The position numbers were made by a program, and so were the translations under genes. DNA of 64,000 nt, taken from Lachnospiraceae bacterium. GTDB taxonomy: Bacteria; Bacillota; Clostridia; Lachnospirales; Lachnospiraceae. Position 1 is the stretch's first letter. Each line of letters begins with the position of its first letter. Below are positions 7,805-14,519 of the stretch, in pieces. The notes under the pieces are model-generated. The model was given only the letters and a program-made list of their open reading frames with translations, did not search any database and had not been told where the DNA came from. Where the stretch lies: assembly GCA_017399685.1 (NCBI GenBank), contig JAFQBM010000049.1:1-64000 (forward strand). Reading direction: 5' to 3'.

Positions 7805-8490
7805 AAACCAACAATCTCCTTCATATAAAAGTCCTCTAAAGTTCCGTTTACTTCTTCTTTGGAAACACACTTTTGTATTCTTCCTTCCTTAACAAATACA
7901 AAGTCTGTAGAGAGTTGTTCTAGTTCTGATAAGATATGACTTGATAACAACAATGTAATGTTACTATCTTTGTTCAGAGAAAGTAACACTTTCCTAAGTT
8001 CAACGATTCCTTCAGGATCAACACCATTCATAGGCTCATCCAACACAAGGACTTGTGGTTCTGAAATTAAAGCACAAGCAATACCTAACCTCTGTCTCAT
8101 TCCCATCGAAAACTGTTTAACCTTTTTATTTCCTGCTGAATCCAAGCCCATCAAAGATATCAATTTCTTCAATTTATCAATATCATATTCTTCCTTGATA
8201 CTTCCAATGATTTTCATATTTTGAAGGGCTGTCATATTTTCATATAAATATGGACTTTCAATCATAAAACCCGTTTTATTTCTAAATTGTTCAATAGACT
8301 CCCCCGACTTTACTATTATCTCCCCATTCGTTGGTCTTACTAACCCTGCCAACATTTTAAATAAAGTAGTCTTTCCTGCACCATTTGGTCCAACAACTCC
8401 ATAAATATGCCCTTTTTTAATTTCTAAATTTGCATTCATTAACGCAGTATTTTTCTTGTATTTTTTTGTTAAATTATTTATGACTAACAC
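7801..8490 (-). CDS. ABC transporter ATPase (LanF/BcrA-like)
   Basis: A 229-residue nucleotide-binding protein with Walker A GPNGAGKTT, Q-loop region MIESPYLYENMTA, signature FSMGMRQRLG, Walker B VLVLDEPMNGVDP and a SSHILSELE switch. The MGMRQRLG signature and DEPMNGVDP box are characteristic of the BcrA/LanF/SpaF group, which energises bacteriocin immunity and antimicrobial-peptide exporters. The start overlaps the stop of the C39 transporter by a few bases and the stop overlaps the first permease, so the operon is fully coupled. A second, related ATPase lies at 12.8-13.5 kb. Confidence 0.88.
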   Translation of the reverse strand: MLVINNLTKKYKKNTALMNANLEIKKGHIYGVVGPNGAGKTTLFKMLAGLVRPTNGEIIVKSGESIEQFRNKTGFMIESPYLYENMTALQNMKIIGSIKEEYDIDKLKKLISLMGLDSAGNKKVKQFSMGMRQRLGIACALISEPQVLVLDEPMNGVDPEGIVELRKVLLSLNKDSNITLLLSSHILSELEQLSTDFVFVKEGRIQKCVSKEEVNGTLEDFYMKEIVGL

Positions 8491-10589
8491 AGTTTTCCCC
8501 CTTCAACATGATATACCTTATCAACATAATTTTTAAACTTTTCTCTATGTGAAATAATAATTACTGTTTTTTTAGAAAGATACTCATTAATTAAATTTAT
8601 AAACATTTCTTCACTATCTGAATCCATATTGCTAGAACTCTCGTCAAAAATGTACACTGGCGTGTCTCTCATCAATGCTCTCGCAAGTGCTATTTTTTGT
8701 CTTTGACCTCCCGAAAGATCCTTTCCACCAGCACTTAATATATGAGCTAATCCTTCTGTAAATGATTCAATTATTTCACGAACACCCGTCAACTCACACA
8801 CCTGCATCATTTTTTCATACTCTACATTCGTACAACCAAAAACAAGATTGTTATATAAAGAATCATGAAATAAATATACCTCTTGATTTACATAAGTTAT
8901 ATTATTTTTGATTGATTCACGATTAACTTCAGATATGCCATTATATTTTATTTCACCTGTTTGAACCTGATAATCAGCTGATATAAGATGAGCTAATGTT
9001 GACTTTCCACCTCCATTTGGTCCCGTAAGAAGAATTTTTTCACCTTCATTAATTTCAAAAGATAGATTCTCAATAATCTTCTTCCATGGTGTGTATCCGT
9101 ATGTTATGTTATCAGCCTGGATACTCGTTATAACATCTATGTTATTTTTAAAATCACCAACTGACTCATTTTCACATTCGCCAATATCTTCCATTCTCGA
9201 AAAAATGGTTTTAATTTCTGCTATTTCAGGTTGTAAATAAACCAATCTAGATAACGAAGACATAAAATATGTAAAAACCAAGTAAAATAGTATAAGATGA
9301 TCAATTTGTATTTTCCCATTAATGCACAATATTGTACCTAAACAAAGAACAATATAATTTCCCACCTCCGATAAAAACTCTATAATACTATTGTGACTCG
9401 AACCCATCACCATAAATTTTCTCAGTGATTCAGAATATTTTTTTAAGTCACAGAAAAAATTCTCTTTTTTCTTTTCTTCTAAAGCCAACCCTTTAATCAA
9501 TTCTATGCCACAAAGACTTTGTTCAATATCATCAACAATTTTTGCATTGTTATTCAACACATCTAAACTTCTCTTTTTAATCTTTCCATGAAACATACTA
9601 GTAACAATAAAAAGACTCACACCAACTATAAGTAAAACAAACAGTAGTGTTGGTGAAACTACAAATAGAACAATACCAAATCCCATTAAAAACACTATAT
9701 TTGAAATTCCTGATGTAAGAGTATGAATTATATAATTATTGAACTTTCTTATATCTGTAAATCTAGCAATTAACTCACCACTTTTTCTTCTTTTTATTGT
9801 ATCTAAAGGAGTAATAAGTAATTTATCATAGAAATTTCGCAACATATCCGCCTCTATTCTAGATGCTGCAAATGAAAATATAACATTCTGAATGAGTTCA
9901 ACCACTAATTTAGCACAAAAAATCAAACATAATATTATTATAAATTTTATGTCGTAAACATTTTTTAATATATCAACACTCTTTAATGAGTTTTCTTGGG
10001 ATTCAACAAGATAACCCATAGCAGTAGCGACAACTATACTGGCAACAATTCCTAAAAATGTAATCAATACAGAATTTACAAACAAAAAAATGATACCTTT
10101 TCTATTTTGATTAAGACATTTTTTGATTATTTTACCAGTATTACTACTATGCTTTTGCTTTATAAACAATTCATTTGGTTGCAATTCAATTATTACATTT
10201 TCATATACTGAAGCGAATTGTCTATGAGAAATTTTACAATATCCCTCAGCAGGGTCGATGTAATATATTAATTTAGATGTCACTTTATATACTACAATAA
10301 AATGAAAAAATACCTCAGATTTAACTAAAACAATACAAGGTAGGTGTACCTCTTTCTTTTGAATCGACTCCAATAAATTTTCAAAATTCCCTTTCAATGG
10401 CATAGCATTGAAATTTAAACTTTCTGCAACTTGTACAATATCATAAACAGATGTTCCATTGTTGCTAAAACACATAAGGTTACGAAACTTCGCTAACGGA
10501 AGTTTTAAACCATAATACCCTGCTATCATCGCCATACAAGCAGCGCCACAATCTTCCTCATCATGTTGTAAAACAGCTGAAATCTTCAT
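8484..10589 (-). CDS. Peptidase-containing ABC transporter (C39, bacteriocin processing/export)
   Basis: This 701-residue protein cuts double-glycine leaders and exports the mature peptide. An N-terminal C39 peptidase domain (1-140) has the catalytic triad Cys14 (HDEEDCGAAC), His96 (FFHFIVVY) and Asp112 (YYIDPAEG). It is followed by an exporter membrane domain of six helices (about 165-450) and an NBD with Walker A GPNGGGKST, signature KDLSGGQRQKIALARAL and Walker B VYIFDESSSNMD. Ser replaces the usual Thr in the D-loop area, and Walker B ends in DE as expected for an active ATPase. GAGG precedes the ATG. It lies immediately downstream of the 47-residue precursor gene, after a hairpin, which marks that peptide as its likely substrate. 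Confidence 0.93.
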   Translation of the reverse strand: MKISAVLQHDEEDCGAACMAMIAGYYGLKLPLAKFRNLMCFSNNGTSVYDIVQVAESLNFNAMPLKGNFENLLESIQKKEVHLPCIVLVKSEVFFHFIVVYKVTSKLIYYIDPAEGYCKISHRQFASVYENVIIELQPNELFIKQKHSSNTGKIIKKCLNQNRKGIIFLFVNSVLITFLGIVASIVVATAMGYLVESQENSLKSVDILKNVYDIKFIIILCLIFCAKLVVELIQNVIFSFAASRIEADMLRNFYDKLLITPLDTIKRRKSGELIARFTDIRKFNNYIIHTLTSGISNIVFLMGFGIVLFVVSPTLLFVLLIVGVSLFIVTSMFHGKIKKRSLDVLNNNAKIVDDIEQSLCGIELIKGLALEEKKKENFFCDLKKYSESLRKFMVMGSSHNSIIEFLSEVGNYIVLCLGTILCINGKIQIDHLILFYLVFTYFMSSLSRLVYLQPEIAEIKTIFSRMEDIGECENESVGDFKNNIDVITSIQADNITYGYTPWKKIIENLSFEINEGEKILLTGPNGGGKSTLAHLISADYQVQTGEIKYNGISEVNRESIKNNITYVNQEVYLFHDSLYNNLVFGCTNVEYEKMMQVCELTGVREIIESFTEGLAHILSAGGKDLSGGQRQKIALARALMRDTPVYIFDESSSNMDSDSEEMFINLINEYLSKKTVIIISHREKFKNYVDKVYHVEGGKLC

Positions 10590-10603
10590 TTTTCCTCACA
10601 AAG

Positions 10604-10650
10604 AAGTCACAATAGCATTCTCTTCAAATGAAAATACTATTGTGACTTTT
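10604..10650 (-). terminator. Intercistronic hairpin (attenuator) between precursor and transporter
   Basis: GTCACAATAGTATT pairs with AATGCTATTGTGAC in the 80-base gap between the precursor stop and the transporter start. Only a weak U-tract follows, so it is more likely a partial terminator or mRNA stabiliser that keeps precursor mRNA in excess. This is a frequent feature of bacteriocin operons. Confidence 0.55.
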
Positions 10651-10668
10651 ACCTCTCTTTATTTTTTA

Positions 10669-10812
10669 CTATCTTGTGCCTACGCCAGTTTCATCAGCAA
10701 TATGACACCAACCATGTAAAGGGTACGCATACCATGGAATATTCTTTCCACATGCAGGACACTTTACTCCTCCGATTGTTTCAATCTGCTCTTTTTCTGT
10801 CATCTTTGTCAT
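10669..10812 (-). CDS. Double-glycine leader peptide precursor, probable bacteriocin or signal peptide (47 aa)
   Basis: A 47-codon gene with an AAGGAG site eight bases before its ATG and a strong promoter upstream. Residues 1-15 form a leader ending TEKEQIETIGG, cut by C39 peptidases after Gly-Gly. Glu at -8 and Met at -12 fit the consensus, but the two Ile residues sit at -3 and -6, one position nearer the cut than usual. The predicted 32-residue core has Cys18, Cys21 (CPACG), Cys36 and nearby His33 and His37, plus Trp27, Trp35 and two Tyr. Three Cys exclude full disulfide pairing within one chain. A CxxC plus C/H arrangement could bind zinc or form a dimer. No modification enzyme is encoded nearby. 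It is first in the operon before the C39 transporter. I recognise no family. Confidence 0.75.
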   Translation of the reverse strand: MTKMTEKEQIETIGGVKCPACGKNIPWYAYPLHGWCHIADETGVGTR

Positions 10813-10907
10813 TTTTCTTTCTCCTTTCGCATTATTTATAGAAGCCTTCTACTTTTTAGTTAACATGCACGATCACTTTTATGTATTTATACATATTAAC
10901 CAAAATC

Positions 10908-10936
10908 AGTATACAACACTATTTTCATCATGTCAA
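10908..10936 (-). promoter_or_regulatory. Strong promoter of peptide operon
   Basis: On the minus strand, consensus TTGACA (10931-10936) and TATACT (10908-10913) are 17 bp apart, giving a start near 10901 and a leader of about 90 nt. The GACCRTT repeats seen before the LytTR operon are not present here. Confidence 0.75.
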
Positions 10937-11068
10937 CTATACATTTCATAATTTTACACAAACAAACATATTGTGCCAAAAAATCCCGTAAAAAATATTT
11001 TTTTCAACTACAAATGAAATATAGGGTTTGCCACAATGCGACAGCCCCATATAATTCAAGAAATCCGA

Positions 11069-11530
11069 CTAATTTTGTCCAAGATATAAATTAATCGTAT
11101 CTATTTCTTTTTTGGTAATCTTATAACCCACCACTGTCATAATGACATAAGTAGCTATAAACCCGGAAAGAGTTCCATAAAATGCCTGAGGATATCGGTT
11201 TAACTGCCAGATAAACACTACAATCGGAAACCACACAATACCTGTTAATATAAAATAAATAAGATTTTGCAGGATAAACCCTATCTCTACCTTTTCATAA
11301 ATAAACGTCATAAAAGAGAAAGCTGCTCCTATCACACCATAAAGCAGAATATTTACTTCTACTGCAATACTTTCCGAAGGAAACATTGCGATATATTCCG
11401 GTGAAAGTGGAGTAAAATCCTCCATCCCTGTCACCATCCGCACCACTACTTCTATTATTAGATTCATGAATGCCCCCCAGACAGCCGATATAAGGAAACT
11501 GCTAATACTACGTTTTAATACCTCTTTCAT
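11069..11530 (-). CDS. DUF3021 family membrane protein (LytTR-system partner)
   Basis: A 153-residue protein with four predicted transmembrane helices and almost no soluble domain. It matches DUF3021, a family nearly always encoded next to a LytTR DNA-binding protein. In streptococcal LytTR regulatory systems such as HdrRM and BrsRM, the membrane partner holds the regulator inactive, and release of the regulator induces bacteriocin or competence genes. Here it directly follows the LytTR gene with a 17-base gap, which supports the same pairing. The ATG at 11530 lies behind a GGGAG-like site. It is the last gene before the peptide operon. Confidence 0.82.
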   Translation of the reverse strand: MKEVLKRSISSFLISAVWGAFMNLIIEVVVRMVTGMEDFTPLSPEYIAMFPSESIAVEVNILLYGVIGAAFSFMTFIYEKVEIGFILQNLIYFILTGIVWFPIVVFIWQLNRYPQAFYGTLSGFIATYVIMTVVGYKITKKEIDTINLYLGQN

Positions 11531-11547
11531 TTTACATTTTCTCCCTT

Positions 11548-11994
11548 CTATATAATCCCTAACGCCTTCTTTAAACGACTCACATTTCTTCTGGAGGTAT
11601 ATGTTTCTTTGCCGTTGGACAGGATAATTTTAATGGTGCCTGTAAGGCTTAAATCCAGTTTTTTAATCTTTTTCAGATTTACAATCTCTGATTTAGAAAT
11701 ACGCATAAACCGTGTATCTTCTAATATCTCCTCTAATTCGTATAATTTACTTGGAATACTGTAGACTCCCTTTTCATCCTGTGCAAACACTTTCTGCCCC
11801 TGGGCATAAAAACATATCATCCCATTTAAGGTTAAGACACATTTTTCCCCTCGTTCATCCGTACCCATAAGAGAATCGTTCATCCACTGGTCTAGTTCCT
11901 TCACCAAATCAGATACTTCTTGATTCATTTCATTGTTACAAACATGTATTTCCATTGTCTTAAATGCTTTATCGATACATGCTTTTATCTTCAT
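11548..11994 (-). CDS. LytTR-domain transcriptional regulator
   Basis: A 148-residue cytoplasmic regulator consisting of an N-terminal segment of about 45 residues and a C-terminal LytTR DNA-binding domain (about 50-148). Visible hallmarks are LYELEEIL, FMRISKSEIVNL and the final YTSRRNVSRLKKAL. There is no receiver domain, so it is not a classical response regulator. Control is likely through the adjacent DUF3021 protein. A pair of nine-base repeats 21 bp apart lies just upstream of the operon promoter, the spacing expected for LytTR sites, which suggests autoregulation. It follows the ABC-2 permease gene in the same transcript. Confidence 0.88.
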   Translation of the reverse strand: MKIKACIDKAFKTMEIHVCNNEMNQEVSDLVKELDQWMNDSLMGTDERGEKCVLTLNGMICFYAQGQKVFAQDEKGVYSIPSKLYELEEILEDTRFMRISKSEIVNLKKIKKLDLSLTGTIKIILSNGKETYTSRRNVSRLKKALGII

Positions 11995-12015
11995 AGCTTT
12001 TCAATCCCCTTCTTG

Positions 12016-12801
12016 TTATTTAATATCTGCTTTTCTAAATGTCAGCCATGCAATCACTCCACAAATAGCGGTAAATAGAATACTTACTATAATACCCATA
12101 CACATGTCAGAAGTCTCTGCCTGAACACCCAGTTTACTGACACCATAATGATATGGCGTCAACTGATATATATTATCTAATATTTCTACTTTTGATGCAA
12201 GCGTAGAAATTAAGGCAGTCATCATGCCAAAGAAAAATCCGAAAGCAGTTACCACTACGGTCTTCTTCACTTTAATCGCAACAGGAATGCAGATACTCAG
12301 CTGTCCAATATAAACAACAGCAGATGCCACATAGGATAACATCAATTTCGCAATACTGTCCCCATCTTTAAACTGAAGCACATTTCCCATGTAAGCAGAA
12401 ATTACAGTTCCTTCTGCTCCTGTCATATCTGTTCCGGAAATGAGCAGTGCCAGAGAACCTATCGTATAAGGTAATATTAAAATAATCATCAAAACTGCAA
12501 ATACTGTGATAAAATTTATCACTATCTTTTTTCTTCCATAACCAATGGCTCCATGAATGGTTTTATTTTCAAAATCACTTCCTACCAAAATTCCAATTAC
12601 CAAAGAGCCAAATAACCAAAGAATCATGGCATCTCCAAGTCCCGTAATGCTTCCTGCCTGTTCCGCTGCAATGTCACCTTTTGCTACCATATTGGCTGTT
12701 ACATAGTAAAGAATGGCTGCAAAATAAGTAAGAATCACCGCTACCCTTATTCCTGTTGATTTTACTACCCGATACAATGTTGATTGAACTAATTGTTTCA
12801 T
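12016..12801 (-). CDS. ABC-2 type permease
   Basis: A 261-residue membrane protein with six predicted helices and the element VGSDFENKTIHGAIGYGRKK between helices 2 and 3, the ABC-2 hallmark also seen in the permeases at 6.3-7.8 kb. Its start overlaps the ATPase stop (ATGA), so the two are translationally coupled and form one transporter. With a LytTR/DUF3021 pair downstream, the likely role is export of, or protection from, an antimicrobial or signal peptide. The substrate is unknown. Confidence 0.83.
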   Translation of the reverse strand: MKQLVQSTLYRVVKSTGIRVAVILTYFAAILYYVTANMVAKGDIAAEQAGSITGLGDAMILWLFGSLVIGILVGSDFENKTIHGAIGYGRKKIVINFITVFAVLMIILILPYTIGSLALLISGTDMTGAEGTVISAYMGNVLQFKDGDSIAKLMLSYVASAVVYIGQLSICIPVAIKVKKTVVVTAFGFFFGMMTALISTLASKVEILDNIYQLTPYHYGVSKLGVQAETSDMCMGIIVSILFTAICGVIAWLTFRKADIK

Positions 12802-13505
12802 TCTGCTTCTCTCCCTTCGCCTTGAATGACTTCTAAGAAATATTCTTCTAAACTTTCCTTATGTTTTTCTTCTAATTCTTCCTGGGTAATTTCTTTCTTT
12901 ATGCTTCCTTTGTCCATGATAATGAAATCTGTTGCCGTCTGAAATAATTCCGGTAAATTATGACTAGATACCAGGAACGTGATTTTCTTTTCCTGATTCA
13001 GCTTCTTTATCAGATTTCGAATTTCCACCACACCTACAGGGTCCAGCCCATTTACCGGTTCGTCCAGCATCACAAAATCCGGTTTTCCTAAAAGTGCTAC
13101 TGCAATGCCTAGTCTTTGTCTCATTCCTAAAGAAAAGTCTTTTACTTTTTTCTTTCCAACATTGTCTAATCCCACAAGCCTTAAAAGCTCTTCTTCGGAA
13201 TTTTCGTTTTTTCCAGTTTGATAAAGCATGCGATAAAACTTTAGATTTTCTTTTGCACTCATATTACCATTCAATCCCGGTGCCTCGATTAAAGTTCCAA
13301 CCCTGCCTGCATTCACTTTTATACTTCCCTTTGTTGGAATACTTAAGCCTGCTATCATACGCATCATGGAGGTTTTTCCGGCTCCGTTCTTTCCCACCAA
13401 ACCATAAATCTTTCCTCTCTCTAATTGTAAATTAACCTGATTTACTGCCACTGTACCTTTGTATTTTTTCACTACATCTTTTAATGAAACTATGTATTTT
13501 CCCAT
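12798..13505 (-). CDS. ABC transporter ATPase (BcrA/LanF-like)
   Basis: A 235-residue ATPase with Walker A GKNGAGKTS, signature FSLGMRQRLG, Walker B FVMLDEPVNGLDP and the SSHNLPELF switch. It belongs to the same BcrA/LanF group as the ATPase at 7.8-8.5 kb but is not a recent duplicate. It is first in the operon ATPase-permease-LytTR-DUF3021. The start is at 13505 with AAGGAG upstream. Confidence 0.88.
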   Translation of the reverse strand: MGKYIVSLKDVVKKYKGTVAVNQVNLQLERGKIYGLVGKNGAGKTSMMRMIAGLSIPTKGSIKVNAGRVGTLIEAPGLNGNMSAKENLKFYRMLYQTGKNENSEEELLRLVGLDNVGKKKVKDFSLGMRQRLGIAVALLGKPDFVMLDEPVNGLDPVGVVEIRNLIKKLNQEKKITFLVSSHNLPELFQTATDFIIMDKGSIKKEITQEELEEKHKESLEEYFLEVIQGEGREAE

Positions 13506-13536
13506 GTTCTTTAACTCCTTTCCTTAACTTGTTCCT

Positions 13537-13565
13537 ACCATAACAATTTCATTGGAAAGTGTAAA
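13537..13565 (-). promoter_or_regulatory. Promoter of ABC-LytTR operon
   Basis: On the minus strand, TTTACA (13560-13565) and TATGGT (13537-13542) are 17 bp apart. The imperfect boxes fit a promoter that needs an activator. Confidence 0.55.
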
Positions 13566-13576
13566 CGGATTTTAGA

Positions 13577-13606
13577 TGAATGGTCGAAATGGGAATATAA
13601 ACGGTC
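13577..13606 (-). promoter_or_regulatory. Putative LytTR operator (direct repeats, 21-bp period)
   Basis: Read on the minus strand, GACCGTTTA, 12 bases, then GACCATTCA. Two nine-base direct repeats with a 12-base spacer (21-bp period, two helical turns) is the known geometry of LytTR-domain binding sites. The second repeat ends 11 bp before the -35 box. Confidence 0.55.
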
Positions 13607-13749
13607 ACTCTCCCCTTGCATACCCAAAACGCCCTATGTTATAATGGTTTATAACGATTCATGGTTGAAGTATAGAAAATAATTTATAAAAATAGCGATT
13701 CCCTTTCATCTGATTATGAAAAGGAAATCTCACAAAATGAGGGATGTTT

Positions 13750-14502
13750 ATGGAGAAAATATTACCAAATATATTAATCGTGGATGACGATATACAAACC
13801 ATCAAAATTATGAGTCTTTATCTGGAAGAGACTGCTAATGTTTTCAGTGTCTTAGGTGGCATCCAGGCATTGGATTTTTTAAAACAGCACTCTGTAGATA
13901 TGATATTACTGGATGTGGAAATGCCTGATATGAATGGATTCCAAACATTGGAACAAATTCGCAAAATCAAAGAATGCTCCCATATTCCTGTTATTCTTGT
14001 CACAGGGCATCGTGACAGATACGCCAGCCTAAATATAAGGATTTTAGGTATTGAAGGCTATTTATTAAAGCCTGTGAGTAAGGAAGTATTAAACTGCAGA
14101 ATTTCGGAAATATATCAAAAAAACACGGAAACCAGCCATCGTAAAACCATTTTGTTGATTGATGATGACATGGCTTATTTAAAACAGTTAAACAGCCTTT
14201 TAAAGGACTCTTATCATGTCATAATGATTAATTCCGGCAAACTTGCATTAAATTACCTTCTTAAACATACTCCGGATTTGATACTTTTGGATTATCAGAT
14301 GCCCGGGTATAATGGTTCGGATTTTATGAGAGAAATTCAAGAAAAATACCCTGATAAACAGATTCCCGTTATTTTAATGACAGGAACTTTAACCCAGGAA
14401 ATATTAAATGGATTTGATACCTATATTCCTGTTGCCTGTCTGCAAAAACCTGTCAACAAAGAAACTTTGTTTGAACATATTGAAAATGTGTTTAAACCTT
14501 AG
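13750..14502 (+). CDS. Two-receiver response regulator without output domain
   Basis: A 250-residue protein made of two CheY-like receiver domains in tandem and nothing else. The acceptor Asp residues lie in MILLDVEMPDMNG (about residue 55) and LILLDYQMPGYNG (about residue 181). Both domains keep the acidic pocket (VDDD, IDDD), the Thr in VTG/MTG and the KP motif. The ATG at 13750 has GAGGG seven bases upstream, better than the ATG at 13744. It is 17 bases upstream of a hybrid kinase, so it is probably part of the same phosphorelay. It may act as a phosphate relay or sink, or by protein-protein contact. Confidence 0.88.
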   Translation: MEKILPNILIVDDDIQTIKIMSLYLEETANVFSVLGGIQALDFLKQHSVDMILLDVEMPDMNGFQTLEQIRKIKECSHIPVILVTGHRDRYASLNIRILGIEGYLLKPVSKEVLNCRISEIYQKNTETSHRKTILLIDDDMAYLKQLNSLLKDSYHVIMINSGKLALNYLLKHTPDLILLDYQMPGYNGSDFMREIQEKYPDKQIPVILMTGTLTQEILNGFDTYIPVACLQKPVNKETLFEHIENVFKP

Positions 14503-14519
14503 AAGGGACGGAAGATAAT

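Noticed and set aside
10937-11068. Search for a LytTR repeat pair upstream of the peptide promoter
   Set aside because: No GACCRTT-like repeats at 21-bp spacing were found, so direct LytTR control of the peptide operon is not claimed.
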